In this document: positions 11,961-25,444 of the stretch, piece after piece | How the letters are laid out: every line of letters starts with the position of its first letter | Position numbering within the stretch: position 1 is the stretch's first letter | Origin: Pratylenchus scribneri | Lineage: Eukaryota > Nematoda > Chromadorea > Rhabditida > Pratylenchidae | DNA: 64,000 bases | Assembly (NCBI GenBank): GCA_030063045.1 | Contig: JAQSEB010000012.1 | Span: forward strand, 1,178,001 to 1,242,000 | Direction: 5' to 3' | Program-made: the position numbers and the translations under genes | The notes under the pieces: generated by a model | What the model was told of the DNA's origin: nothing | The model's database searches: none | The model's input: the letters and a program-made list of their open reading frames with translations, nothing else

Positions 11961-14909
11961 TCGGTTTTTAATTCATTTTGCAAACTAAATGAAATAATTA
12001 ATTCTTTTGTGTATTCAATTTCTGCATACTCAAAAAAATACATTGATATTTTAATTCAGGAATTTTTAAAATTTCTAAATTTTAATCCTAGTATTTATAA
12101 AAAATTTTCAAAAATTTTGAAATAAAACATCAGCCAAATTCTCTTCGGTTTTTAATTCATTTTGCAAACTAAATGAAATAATTAATTCTTTTGTGTATTC
12201 AATTTCTGCATACTCAAAAAAATCCATTGATATTTTAATTCATGAATTTTTAAAATTTCTAAATTTTAATCCTAGTATTTATAAAAAATTTTCAAAAATT
12301 TTGAAATAAAACATCAGCCAAATTCTCTTCGGTTTTTAATTCATTTTGCAAACTAAATGAAATAATTAATTCTTTTGTGTATTCAATTTCTGCATATTCA
12401 AAAAAATTCTTTGATATTTTAATTCAGGAATTTTTAAAATTTTAAAAAAATTTGAAATAAAACATCAGCCAAATTCTCTTCGGTTATTAATTCATTTTGC
12501 AAACTAAATGAAATAATTAATTCTTTTGTGTATTCAATTTCTGCATACTCAAAAAAATCCATTGATATTTTAATTCAGGAATTTTTAAAATTTTCAAAAA
12601 TTTTGAAATAAAACATCAGCCAAATTCTCTTCGGTTATTAATTCATTTTGCAAACTAAATGAAATAATTAATTCTTTTGTGTATTCAATTTCTGCATATT
12701 CAAAAAAATCCATTGATATTTTAATTCAGGAATTTTTATAATTTTCAAAAATTTTGAAATAAAACATCAGCCAAATTCTCTTCGGTTATTAATTCATTTT
12801 GCAAACAAAATGAAATAATTAATTCTTTTGTGTATTCAATTTCTGCATATTCAAAAAAATCCATTGATATTTTAATTCAGGAATTTTTAAAATTTTCAAA
12901 AATTTTGAAATAAAACATCAGCCAAATTCTCTTCGGTTATTAATTTATTTTGCAAACTAAATGAAATAATTAATTCTTTTGTGTATTCAATTTCTGCATA
13001 CTCAAAAAAATACATTGATATTTTAATTCATGAATTTTTAAAATTTTCAAAAATTTTGAAATAAAACATCAGCCAAATTCTCTTCGGTTTTTAATTCATT
13101 TTGCAAACTAAATGAAATAATTAATTCTTTTGTGTATTCAATTTCTGCATACTCAAAAAAATCCATTGATATTTTAATTCAGGAATTTTTAAAATTTCTA
13201 AATTTTAATCCTAGTATTTATAAAAAATTTTCAAAAATTTTGAAATAAAACATCAGCCAAATTCTCTTCGGTTTTTAATTCATTTTGCAAACTAAATGAA
13301 ATAATTAATTCTTTTGTGTATTCAATTTCTGCATACTCAAAAAAATCCATTGATATTTTAATTCATGAATTTTTAAAATTTCTAAATTTTAATCCTAGTA
13401 TTTATAAAAAATTTTCAAAAATTTTGAAATAAAACATCAGCCAAATTCTCTTCGGTTTTTAATTCATTTTGCAAACTAAATGAAATAATTAATTCTTTTG
13501 TGTATTCAATTTCTGCATATTCAAAAAAATCCTTTGATATTTTAATTCAGGAATTTTTAAAATTTTAAAAAAATTTGAAATAAAACATCAGCCAAATTCT
13601 CTTCGGTTTTTAATTCATTTTGCAAACTAAATGAAATAATTAATTCTTTTGTGTATTCAATTTCTGCATACTCAAAAAAATACATTGATATTTTAATTCA
13701 GGAATTTTTAAAATTTCTAAATTTTAATCCTAGTATTTATAAAAAATTTTCAAAAATTTTGAAATAAAACATCAGCCAAATTCTCTTCGGTTTTTAATTC
13801 ATTTTGCAATCTAAATGAAATAATTAATTCTTTTGTGTATTCAATTTCTGCATACTCAAAAAAATCCATTGATATTTTAATTCATGAATTTTTAAAATTT
13901 CTAAATTTTAATCCTAGTATTTATAAAAAATTTTCAAAAATTTTGAAATAAAACATCAGCCAAATTCTCTTCGGTTTTTAATTCATTTTGCAAACTAAAT
14001 GAAATAATTAATTCTTTTGTGTATTCAATTTCTGCATATTCAAAAAAATCCTTTGATATTTTAATTCAGGAATTTTTAAAATTTTAAAAAAATTTGAAAT
14101 AAAACATCAGCCAAATTCTCTTCGGTTATTAATTCATTTTGCAAACTAAATGAAATAATTAATTCTTTTGTGTATTCAATTTCTGCATACTCAAAAAAAT
14201 CCATTGATATTTTAATTCAGGAATTTTTAAAATTTTCAAAAATTTTGAAATAAAACATCAGCCAAATTCTCTTCGGTTATTAATTCATTTTGCAAACTAA
14301 ATGAAATAATTAATTCTTTTGTGTATTCAATTTCTGCATATTCAAAAAAATCCATTGATATTTTAATTCAGGAATTTTTATAATTTTCAAAAATTTTGAA
14401 ATAAAACATCAGCCAAATTCTCTTCGGTTATTAATTCATTTTGCAAACTAAATGAAATAATTAATTCTTTTGTGTATTCAATTTCTGCATATTCAAAAAA
14501 ATCCATTGATATTTTAATTCAGGAATTTTTAAAATTTTCAAAAATTTTGAAATAAAACATCAGCCAAATTCTCTTCGGTTATTAATTTATTTTGCAAACT
14601 AAATGAAATAATTAATTCTTTTGTGTATTCCATTTCTGCATACTCAAAAAAATACATTGATATTTTAATTCAGGAATTTTTAAAATTTTCAAAAATTTTG
14701 AAATAAAACATCAGCCAAATTCTCTTCGGTTATTAATTCATTTTGCAAACTAAATGAAATAATTAATTCTTTTGTGTATTCAATTTCTGCATATTCAAAA
14801 AAATCCATTGATATTTTAATTCAGGAATTTTTAAAATTTCTAAATTTTAATCCTAGTATTTATAAAAAATTTTCAAAAATTTTGAAATAAAACATCAGCC
14901 AAATTCTCT
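11961..14909. repeat. Ten-monomer HOR, 1642-bp unit, second copy shortened
   Basis: Copy 1 is 11961-13602, with four 184-bp and six 151-bp units. Copy 2 is 13603 to about 14909. In both, two 184-bp units are followed by a CATATTC unit with TTAAAAAAATTTG, two ordinary units of which the second has the rare TTTTTATAATTTTC (near 12737 and 14379), and then an ATTTATTTTGC unit (near 12943 and 14585). Copy 2 leaves the pattern at 14910, where the expected 184-bp unit is 151 bp. Confidence 0.87.
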
Positions 14910-15060
14910 TCGGTTTTTAATTCATTTTGCAAACTAAATGAAATAATTAATTCTTTTGTGTATTCAATTTCTGCATACTCAAAAAAATCCATTGATATTT
15001 TAATTCATGAATTTTTAAAATTTTCAAAAATTTTGAAATAAAACATCAGCCAAATTCTCT

Positions 15061-15209
15061 TCGGTTTTTAATTCATTTTGCAAACTAAATGAAATAATTA
15101 ATTCTTTTGTGTATTCAATTTCTGCATACTCAAAAAAATACATTGATATTTTAATTCAGGAATTTTTAAAATTTCTAAATTTTGAAATAAAACATCAGCC
15201 AAATTCTCT
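15061..15209. repeat. 149-bp recombinant-like B monomer, copy 1
   Basis: Here AAATTTCTAAATTTTGAAAT replaces the usual AAATTTTCAAAAATTTTG. The left part matches the start of the 33-bp segment of 184-bp units, and the right part matches the normal end. The simplest reading is a 35-bp deletion from a 184-bp unit between two TTTT runs. The same form is at 16819-16967, 17572-17720 and 26903-27051. The deletion removes an in-frame TGA that ordinary units carry on the minus strand, which is why the window's only sizeable open frames overlap these units. Confidence 0.9.
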
Positions 15210-16818
15210 TCGGTTATTAATTCATTTTGCAAACTAAATGAAATAATTAATTCTTTTGTGTATTCAATTTTTGCATACTCAAAAAAATCCATTGATATTT
15301 TAATTAATGAATTTTTAAAATTTTCAAAAATTTTGAAATAAAACATCAGCCAAATTCTCTTCGGTTTTTAATTCATTTTGCAAACTAAATGAAATAATTA
15401 ATTCTTTTGTGTATTCAATTTCTGCATACTCAAAAAAATCCATTGATATTTTAATTCATGAATTTTTAAAATTTTCAAAAATTTTGAAATAAAACATCAG
15501 CCAAATTCTCTTCGGTTATTAATTCATTTTGCAAACTAAATGAAATAATTAATTCTTTTGTGTATTCAATTTCTGCATATTCAAAAAAATCCATTGATAT
15601 TTTAATTTAGGAATTTTTAAAATTTCTAAATTTTAATCCTAGTATTTATAAAAAATTTTCAAAAATTTTGAAATAAAATATCAGCCAAATTCTCTTCGGT
15701 TTTTAATTCATTTTGCAAACTAGATGAAATAATTAATTCTTTTGTGTATTCAATTTCTGCATACTCAAAAAAATCCATTGATATTTTAATTCAGGAATTT
15801 TTAAAATTTCTAAATTTGAATCCTAGTATTTGTAAAAAATTTTCAAAAATTTTGAAATAAAATATCAGCCAAATTCTCTTCGGTTATTAATTCATTTTGC
15901 AAACTAAATGAAATAATAAATTCTTTTGTGTATTCAATTTCTGCATATTCAAAAAAATCCATTGATATTTTAATTCAGGAATTTTTAAAATTTTCAAAAA
16001 TTTTGAAATAAAACATCAGCCAAATTCTCTTCGGTTATTAATTCATTTTGCAAACTAAATGAAATAATTAATTCTTTTGTGTATTCAATTTCTGCATATT
16101 CAAAAAAATCCATTGATATTTTAATTCAGGAATTTTTATAATTTTCAAAAATTTTGAAATAAAACATCAGCCAAATTCTCTTCGGTTATTAATTCATTTT
16201 GCAAACTAAATGAAATAATTAATTCTTTTGTGTATTCAATTTCTGCATATTCAAAAAAATCCATTGATATTTTAATTCAGGAATTTTTAAAATTTTCAAA
16301 AATTTTGAAATAAAACATCAGCCAAATTCTCTTCGGTTATTAATTTATTTTGCAAACTAAATGAAATAATTAATTCTTTTGTGTATTCAATTTCTGCATA
16401 CTCAAAAAAATACATTGATATTTTAATTCAGGAATTTTTAAAATTTTCAAAAATTTTGAAATAAAACATCAGCCAAATTCTCTTCGGTTATTAATTCATT
16501 TTGCAAACTAAATGAAATAATTAATTCTTTTGTGTATTCAATTTCTGCATATTTAAAAAAATCCATTGATATTTTAATTCAGGAATTTTTAAAATTTCTA
16601 AATTTTAATCCTAGTATTTATAAAAAATTTTCAAAAATTTTGAAATAAAACATCAGCCAAATTCTCTTCGGTTTTTAATTCATTTTGCAAACTAAATGAA
16701 ATAATTAATTCTTTTGTGTATTCAATTTCTGCATACTCAAAAAAATCCATTGATATTTTAATTCATGAATTTTTAAAATTTTCAAAAATTTTGAAATAAA
16801 ACATCAGCCAAATTCTCT

Positions 16819-16967
16819 TCGGTTTTTAATTCATTTTGCAAACTAAATGAAATAATTAATTCTTTTGTGTATTCAATTTCTGCATACTCAAAAAAATACA
16901 TTGATATTTTAATTCAGGAATTTTTAAAATTTCTAAATTTTGAAATAAAACATCAGCCAAATTCTCT
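16819..16967. repeat. 149-bp recombinant-like B monomer, copy 2
   Basis: The same 35-bp-deleted form as at 15061, with ACATTG. It is followed by a 151-bp unit with TTTCTGCATAC and CATGAA, whereas the unit after 15061 has TTTTTGCATAC and TTAATTAATG. It is the last part of the segment shared with 25445-27202. Confidence 0.9.
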
Positions 16968-17571
16968 TCGGTTATTAATTCATTTTGCAAACTAAATGAA
17001 ATAATTAATTCTTTTGTGTATTCAATTTCTGCATACTCAAAAAAATCCATTGATATTTTAATTCATGAATTTTTAAAATTTTCAAAAATTTTGAAATAAA
17101 ACATCAGCCAAATTCTCTTCGGTTTTTAATTCATTTTGCAAACTAAATGAAATAATTAATTCTTTTGTGTATTCAATTTCTGCATACTCAAAAAAATCCA
17201 TTGATATTTTAATTCATGAATTTTTAAAATTTTCAAAAATTTTGAAATAAAACATCAGCCAAATTCTCTTCGGTTATTAATTCATTTTGCAAACTAAATG
17301 AAATAATTAATTCTTTTGTGTATTCAATTTCTGCATATTCAAAAAAATCCATTGATATTTTAATTCATGAATTTTTAAAATTTTCAAAAATTTTGAAATA
17401 AAACATCAGCCAAATTCTCTTCGGTTTTTAATTCATTTTGCAAACTAAATGAAATAATTAATTCTTTTGTGTATTCAATTTCTGCATACTCAAAAAAATC
17501 CATTGATATTTTAATTCATGAATTTTTAAAATTTTCAAAAATTTTGAAATAAAACATCAGCCAAATTCTCT

Positions 17572-17720
17572 TCGGTTTTTAATTCATTTTGCAAACTAAA
17601 TGAAATAATTAATTCTTTTGTGTATTCAATTTCTGCATACTCAAAAAAATACATTGATATTTTAATTCAGGAATTTTTAAAATTTCTAAATTTTGAAATA
17701 AAACATCAGCCAAATTCTCT
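17572..17720. repeat. 149-bp recombinant-like B monomer, copy 3
   Basis: The counterpart of 15061-15209 in the second copy of the 2511-bp HOR. The following unit again has the private TTTTTGCATAC and TTAATTAATG variants. Confidence 0.9.
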
Positions 17721-19329
17721 TCGGTTATTAATTCATTTTGCAAACTAAATGAAATAATTAATTCTTTTGTGTATTCAATTTTTGCATACTCAAAAAAATC
17801 CATTGATATTTTAATTAATGAATTTTTAAAATTTTCAAAAATTTTGAAATAAAACATCAGCCAAATTCTCTTCGGTTTTTAATTCATTTTGCAAACTAAA
17901 TGAAATAATTAATTCTTTTGTGTATTCAATTTCTGCATACTCAAAAAAATCCATTGATATTTTAATTCATGAATTTTTAAAATTTTCAAAAATTTTGAAA
18001 TAAAACATCAGCCAAATTCTCTTCGGTTATTAATTCATTTTGCAAACTAAATGAAATAATTAATTCTTTTGTGTATTCAATTTCTGCATATTCAAAAAAA
18101 TCCATTGATATTTTAATTTAGGAATTTTTAAAATTTCTAAATTTTAATCCTAGTATTTATAAAAAATTTTCAAAAATTTTGAAATAAAATATCAGCCAAA
18201 TTCTCTTCGGTTTTTAATTCATTTTGCAAACTAGATGAAATAATTAATTCTTTTGTGTATTCAATTTCTGCATACTCAAAAAAATCCATTGATATTTTAA
18301 TTCAGGAATTTTTAAAATTTCTAAATTTGAATCCTAGTATTTGTAAAAAATTTTCAAAAATTTTGAAATAAAATATCAGCCAAATTCTCTTCGGTTATTA
18401 ATTCATTTTGCAAACTAAATGAAATAATAAATTCTTTTGTGTATTCAATTTCTGCATATTCAAAAAAATCCATTGATATTTTAATTCAGGAATTTTTAAA
18501 ATTTTCAAAAATTTTGAAATAAAACATCAGCCAAATTCTCTTCGGTTATTAATTCATTTTGCAAACTAAATGAAATAATTAATTCTTTTGTGTATTCAAT
18601 TTCTGCATATTCAAAAAAATCCATTGATATTTTAATTCAGGAATTTTTATAATTTTCAAAAATTTTGAAATAAAACATCAGCCAAATTCTCTTCGGTTAT
18701 TAATTCATTTTGCAAACTAAATGAAATAATTAATTCTTTTGTGTATTCAATTTCTGCATATTCAAAAAAATCCATTGATATTTTAATTCAGGAATTTTTA
18801 AAATTTTCAAAAATTTTGAAATAAAACATCAGCCAAATTCTCTTCGGTTATTAATTTATTTTGCAAACTAAATGAAATAATTAATTCTTTTGTGTATTCA
18901 ATTTCTGCATACTCAAAAAAATACATTGATATTTTAATTCAGGAATTTTTAAAATTTTCAAAAATTTTGAAATAAAACATCAGCCAAATTCTCTTCGGTT
19001 ATTAATTCATTTTGCAAACTAAATGAAATAATTAATTCTTTTGTGTATTCAATTTCTGCATATTTAAAAAAATCCATTGATATTTTAATTCAGGAATTTT
19101 TAAAATTTCTAAATTTTAATCCTAGTATTTATAAAAAATTTTCAAAAATTTTGAAATAAAACATCAGCCAAATTCTCTTCGGTTTTTAATTCATTTTGCA
19201 AACTAAATGAAATAATTAATTCTTTTGTGTATTCAATTTCTGCATACTCAAAAAAATCCATTGATATTTTAATTCATGAATTTTTAAAATTTTCAAAAAT
19301 TTTGAAATAAAACATCAGCCAAATTCTCT

Positions 19330-21207
19330 TCGGTTTTTAATTCATTTTGCAAACTAGATGAAATAATTAATTCTTTTGTGTATTCAATTTCTGCATACTC
19401 AAAAAAATCCATTGATATTTTAATTCAGGAATTTTTAAAATTTTCAAAAATTTTGAAATAAAACATCAGCCAAATTCTCTTCGGTTATTAATTCATTTTG
19501 CAAACTAGATGAAATAATTAATTCTTTTGTGTATTCAATTTCTGCATACTCAAAAAAATCCATTGATATTTTAATTCAGGAATTTTTAAAATTTTCAAAA
19601 ATTTTGAAATAAAACATCAGCCAAATTCTCTTCGGTTATTCATTCATTTTGCAAACTAAATGAAATAATTAATTCTTTTGTGTATTCAATTTCTGCATAC
19701 TCAAAAAAATCCATTGATATTTTAATTCAGGAATTTTTAAAATTTTCAAAAATTTTGAAATAAAACATCAGCCAAATTCTCTTCGGTTATTAATTCATTT
19801 TGCAAACTAAATGAAATAATTAATTCTTTTGTGTATTCAATTTCTGCATACTCAAAAAAATCCATTGATATTTTAATTCAGGAATTTTTAAAATTTCTAA
19901 ATTTTAATCCTAGTATTTATAAAAAATTTTCAAAAATTTTGAAATAAAACATCAGCCAAATTCTCTTCGGTTTTTAATTCATTTTGCAAACTAGATGAAA
20001 TAATTAATTCTTTTGTGTATTCAATTTCTGCATATTCAAAAAAATCCTTTGATATTTTAATTCAGGAATTTTTAAAATTTTCAAAAATTTTGAAATAAAA
20101 CATCAGCCAAATTCTCTTCGGTTTTTAATTCATTTTGCAAACTAGATGAAATAATTAATTCTTTTGTGTATTCAATTTCTGCATATTCAAAAAAATCCTT
20201 TGATATTTTAATTCAGGAATTTTTAAAATTTTCAAAAATTTTGAAATAAAACATCAGCCAAATTCTCTTCGGTTTTTAATTCATTTTGCAAACTAGATGA
20301 AATAATTAATTCTTTTGTGTATTCAATTTCTTCATATTCAAAAAAATCCTTTGATATTTTAATTCAGGAATTTTTAAAATTTTCAAAAATTTTGAAATAA
20401 AACATCAGCCAAATTCTCTTCGGTTTTTAATTCATTTTGCAAACTAGATGAAATAATTAATTCTTTTGTGTATTCAATTTCTGCATATTCAAAAAAATCC
20501 ATTGATATTTTGATTCAGGAATTTTTAAAATTTCTAAATTTTAATCCTAGTATTTATAAAAAATTTTCAAAAATTTTGAAATAAAACATCAGCCAAATTC
20601 TCTTCGGTTTTTAATTCATTTTGCAAACTAGATGAAATAATTAATTCTTTTGTGTATTCAATTTCTGCATATTCAAAAAAATCCTTTGATATTTTAATTC
20701 ATAAATTTTTAAAATTTTCAAAAATTTTGAAATAAAACATCAGCCAAATTCTCTTCGGTTATTAATTCATTTTGCAAACTAAATGAAATAATTAATTCTT
20801 TTGTGTATTCAATTTCTGCATACTCAAAAAAATCCATTGATATTTTAATTCATGAATTTTTAAAATTTTCAAAAATTTTGAAATAAAACATCAGAGAAAT
20901 TCTCTTCGGTTTTTAATTCATTTTGCAAACTAGATGAAATAATTAATTCTTTTGTGTATTCAATTTCTGCATACTCAAAAAAATCCTTTGATATTTTAAT
21001 TCATGAATTTTTAAAATTTTCAAAAATTTTGAAATAAAACATCAGCCAAATTCTCTTCGGTTATTAATTCATTTTGCAAACTAAATGAAATAATTAATTC
21101 TTTTGTGTATTCAATTTCTGCATACTCAAAAAAATCCATTGATATTTTAATTCAGGAATTTTTAAAATTTTCAAAAATTTTGAAATAAAACATCAGCCAA
21201 ATTCTCT
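19330..21207. repeat. B stretch rich in the ACTAGATG subtype
   Basis: Eight of twelve units here (19330, 19481, 19967, 20118, 20269, 20420, 20604, 20906) have ACTAGATG instead of ACTAAATG, several together with CCTTTG instead of CCATTG. Private changes include TTATTCATTCAT near 19637, TTTCTTCATATTC near 20329, TTTTGATTCAGG near 20508, CATAAATTT near 20700 and ATCAGAGAAATTC near 20890. Units at 19783 and 20420 are 184 bp. No clean higher-order period is seen beyond three similar ACTAGATG/CCTTTG units in a row (19967-20419). Confidence 0.8.
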
Positions 21208-24200
21208 TCGGTTATTAATTCATTTTGCAAACTAAATGAAATAATTAATTCTTTTGTGTATTCAATTTCTGCATATTCAAAAAAATCCATTGATATTTTA
21301 ATTCAGGAATTTTTAAAATTTTCAAAAATTTTGAAATAAAACATCAGCCAAATTCTCTTCGGTTATTAATTCATTTTGCAAACTAAATGAAATAATTAAT
21401 TCTTTTGTGTATTCAATTTCTGCATATTCAAAAAAATCCATTGATATTTTAATTCAGGAATTTTTAAAATTTTCAAAAATTTTGAAATAAAACATCAGCC
21501 AAATTCTCTTCGGTTATTAATTCATTTTGCAAACAAAATGAAATAATTAATTCTTTTGTGTATTCAATTTCTGCATACTCAAAAAAATCCATTGATATTT
21601 TAATTCAGGAATTTTTAAAATTTCTAAATTTTAATCCTAGTATTTATAAAAAATTTTCAAAAATTTTGAAATAAAACATCAGCCAAATTCTCTTCGGTTT
21701 TTAATTCATTTTGCAAACTAAATGAAATAATTAATTCTTTTGTGTATTCAATTTCTGCATACTCAAAAAAATCCATTGATATTTTAATTCAGGAATTTTT
21801 AAAATTTCTAAATTTTAATCCTAGTATTTATAAAAAATTTTCAAAAATTTTGAAATAAAACATCAGCCAAATTCTCTTCGGTTATTAATTCATTTTGCAA
21901 ACTAAATGAAATAATTAATTCTTTTGTGTATTCAATTTCTGCATACTCAAAAAAATCCATTGATATTTTAATTCAGGAATTTTTAAAATTTCTAAATTTT
22001 AATCCTAGTATTTATAAAAAATTTTCAAAAATTTTGAAATAAAACATCAGCCAAATTCTCTTCGGTTTTTAATTCATTTTGCAAACTAAATGAAATAATT
22101 AATTCTTTTGTGTATTCAATTTCTGCATACTCAAAAAAATCCATTGATATTTTAATTCAGGAATTTTTAAAATTTCTAAATTTTAATCCTAGTATTTATA
22201 AAAAATTTTCAAAAATTTTGAAATAAAACATCAGCCAAATTCTCTTCGGTTTTTAATTCATTTTGCAAACTAAATGAAATAATTAATTCTTTTGTGTATT
22301 CAATTTCTGCATATTCAAAAAAATCCATTTATATTTTAATTCAGGAATTTTTAAAATTTCTTAATTTTAATCCTAGTATTTATAAAAAATTTTCAAAAAT
22401 TTTGAAATAAAACATCAGCCAAATTCTCTTCGGTTTTTAAATCATTTTGCAAACTAAATGAAATAATTAATTCTTTTGTGTATTCAATTTCTGCAAACTC
22501 AAAAAAATCCATTGATATTTTAATTCAGGAATTTTTAAAATTTCTAAATTTTAATCCTAGTATTTATAAAAAATTTTCAAAAATTTTGAAATAAAACATC
22601 AGCCAAATTCTCTTCGGTTTTTAATTCATTTTGCAAATTAAATGAAATAATTAATTCTTTTGTGTATTCAATTTCTGCATACTCAAAAAAATCCATTGAT
22701 ATTTTAATTCATGAATTTTTAAAATTTCTAAATTTTAATCCTAGTATTTATAAAAAATTTTCAAAAATTTTGAAATAAAACATCAGCCAAATTCTCTTCG
22801 GTTTTTAATTCATTTTGCAAATTAAATGAAATAATTAATTCTTTTGTGTATTCAATTTCTGCATACTCAAAAAAATCCATTGATATTTTAATTCAGGAAT
22901 TTTTAAAATTTTCAAAAATTTTGAAATAAAACATCAGCCAAATTCTCTTCGGTTATTAATTCATTTTGCAAACTAAATGAAATAATTAATTCTTTTGTGT
23001 ATTCAATTTCTGCATATTCAAAAAAATCCATTGATATTTTAATTCAGGAATTTTTAAAATTTTCAAAAATTTTGAAATAAAACATCAGCCAAATTCTCTT
23101 CGGTTATTAATTCATTTTGCAAACTAAATGAAATAATTAATTCTTTTGTGTATTCAATTTCTGCATATTCAAAAAAATCCATTGATATTTTAATTCAGGA
23201 ATTTTTAAAATTTTCAAAAATTTTGAAATAAAACATCAGCCAAATTCTCTTCGGTTATTAATTCATTTTGCAAACTAAATGAAATAATTAATTCTTTTGT
23301 GTATTCAATTTCTGCATATTCAAAAAAATCCATTGATATTTTAATTCAGGAATTTTTAAAATTTCTAAATTTTAATCCTAGTATTTATAAAAAATTTTCA
23401 AAAATTTTGAAATAAAACATCAGCCAAATTCTCTTCGGTTTTTAATTCATTTTGCAAACTAAATGAAATAATTAATTCTTTTGTGTATTCAATTTCTGCA
23501 TACTCAAAAAAATCCATTGATATTTTAATTCAGGAATTTTTAAAATTTCTAAATTTTAATCCTAGTATTTATAAAAAATTTTCAAAAATTTTGAAATAAA
23601 ACATCAGCCAAATTCTCTTCGGTTATTAATTCATTTTGCAAACTAAATGAAATAATTAATTCTTTTGTGTATTCAATTTCTGCATACTCAAAAAAATCCA
23701 TTGATATTTTAATTCAGGAATTTTTAAAATTTCTAAATTTTAATCCTAGTATTTATAAAAAATTTTCAAAAATTTTGAAATAAAACATCAGCCAAATTCT
23801 CTTCGGTTTTTAATTCATTTTGCAAACTAAATGAAATAATTAATTCTTTTGTGTATTCAATTTCTGCATACTCAAAAAAATCCATTGATATTTTAATTCA
23901 GGAATTTTTAAAATTTCTAAATTTTAATCCTAGTATTTATAAAAAATTTTCAAAAATTTTGAAATAAAACATCAGCCAAATTCTCTTCGGTTTTTAATTC
24001 ATTTTGCAAACTAAATGAAATAATTAATTCTTTTGTGTATTCAATTTCTGCATATTCAAAAAAATCCATTTATATTTTAATTCAGGAATTTTTAAAATTT
24101 CTTAATTTTAATCCTAGTATTTATAAAAAATTTTCAAAAATTTTGAAATAAAACATCAGCCAAATTCTCTTCGGTTTTTAAATCATTTTGCAAACTAAAT

Positions 24201-24505
24201 GAAATAATTAATTCTTTTGTGTATTCAATTTCTGCAAACTCAAAAAAATCCATTGATATTTTAATTCAGGAATTTTTAAAATTTCTAAATTTTAATCCTA
24301 GTATTTATAAAAAATTTTCAAAAATTTTGAAATAAAACATCAGCCAAATTCTCTTCGGTTTTTAATTCATTTTGCAAATTAAATGAAATAATTAATTCTT
24401 TTGTGTATTCAATTTCTGCATACTCAAAAAAATCCATTGATATTTTAATTCATGAATTTTTAAAATTTTCAAAAATTTTGAAATAAAACATCAGCCAAAT
24501 TCTCT
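21208..24505. repeat. Ten-monomer HOR, 1741-bp unit, rich in 184-bp monomers
   Basis: Copy 1 is 21208-22948 (three 151-bp and seven 184-bp units). Copy 2 is 22949 to about 24505. Shared rare markers in the same order are CCATTTATATTTT with TTTCTTAATTTTAATCC (near 22325 and 24066), TTTTTAAATCATTTTGC (near 22434 and 24175), TTTCTGCAAACTC (near 22488 and 24229) and GCAAATTAAATG (near 22632 and 24373). In copy 2 the unit at 24355 lacks the 33-bp segment that its partner at 22614 has, so the segment was gained or lost after block duplication. This is the densest zone of 184-bp monomers in the window. Confidence 0.9.
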
Positions 24506-25444
24506 TCGGTTTTTAATTCATTTTGCAAACTAGATGAAATAATTAATTCTTTTGTGTATTCAATTTCTGCATATTCAAAAAAATCCTTTGATATTTTAAT
24601 TCAGGAATTTTTAAAATTTTCAAAAATTTTGAAATAAAACATCAGCCAAATTCTCTTCGGTTTTTAATTCATTTTGCAAACTAGATGAAATAATTAATTC
24701 TTTTGTGTATTCAATTTCTTCATATTCAAAAAAATCCATTGATATTTTAATTCAGGAATTTTTAAAATTTCTAAATTTTAATCCTAGTATTTATAAAAAA
24801 TTTTCAAAAATTTTGAAATAAAATATCAGCCAAATTCTCTTCGGTTTTTAATTCATTTTGCAAACTAAATGAAATAATTAATTCTTTTGTGTATTCAATT
24901 TCTGCATACTCAAAAAAATCCATTGATATTTTAATTCATGAATTTTTAAAATTTTCAAAAATTTTGAAATAAAACATCAGCCAAATTCTCTTCGGTTTTT
25001 AATTCATTTTGCAAACTAGATGAAATAATTAATTCTTTTGTGTATTCAATTTCTGCATATTCAAAAAAATCCTTTGATATTTTAATTCAGGAATTTTTAA
25101 AATTTTCAAAAATTTTGAAATAAAACATCAGCCAAATTCTCTTCGGTTATTAATTCATTTTGCAAACTAAATGAAATAATTAATTCTTTTGTGTATTCAA
25201 TTTCTGCATACTTAAAAAAATCCATTGATATTTTAATTCATGAATTTTTAAAATTTTCAAAAATTTTGAAATAAAACATCAGCCAAATTCTCTTCGGTTT
25301 TTAATTCATTTTGCAAACTAAATGAAATAATTAATTCTTTTGTGTATTCAATTTCTGCATACTCAAAAAAATCCATTGATATTTTAATTCATGAATTTTT
25401 AAAATTTTCAAAAATTTTGAAATAAAACATCAGCCAAATTCTCT
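24506..25444. repeat. Mixed B monomers between two HOR blocks
   Basis: Six units at 24506, 24657 (184 bp), 24841, 24992, 25143 and 25294. They mix ACTAGATG/CCTTTG units like those at 19967-20419 with CATGAA units, plus one private CATACTTAAAA near 25208. No repeated order was recognised inside the stretch. It joins the 1741-bp HOR to the distant copy of the 2511-bp HOR. Confidence 0.8.

Larger units (their letters stand above)
15061..19329. repeat. Sixteen-monomer HOR, 2511-bp unit, second copy partial
   Basis: Copy 1 is 15061-17571 (16 units) and copy 2 starts at 17572 and follows it to about 19329. Shared markers in order are a 149-bp unit, a unit with TTTTTGCATAC and TTAATTAATG, a 184-bp unit with TTAATTTAGG, a 184-bp ACTAGATG unit with GAATCCTAGTATTTG, an AAATAATAAATT unit, a TTTTTATAATTTTC unit, an ATTTATTTTGC/ACATTG unit, and a 184-bp unit with CATATTTAAAA. 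Copy 2 breaks off at 19330, where an ACTAGATG unit replaces the second 149-bp unit of copy 1. Two identical minus-strand open frames, 2511 bp apart, are a by-product of this duplication. Confidence 0.9.

Noticed and set aside
15098..15346. 82-codon minus-strand open frame as a gene
   Set aside because: It lies wholly inside satellite monomers 15061 and 15210, reads the same repeat in two different frames, exists only because the 149-bp unit has lost a stop codon, and has an exact copy 2511 bp away from HOR duplication. It has no recognisable domain.
16856..17050. 64-codon minus-strand open frame as a gene
   Set aside because: The same origin in the 149-bp unit at 16819; it is a shortened version of the frame at 15098 within tandem satellite.
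17609..17857. 82-codon minus-strand open frame as a gene
   Set aside because: It has the same translation as the frame at 15098 and comes from the second copy of the 2511-bp HOR.
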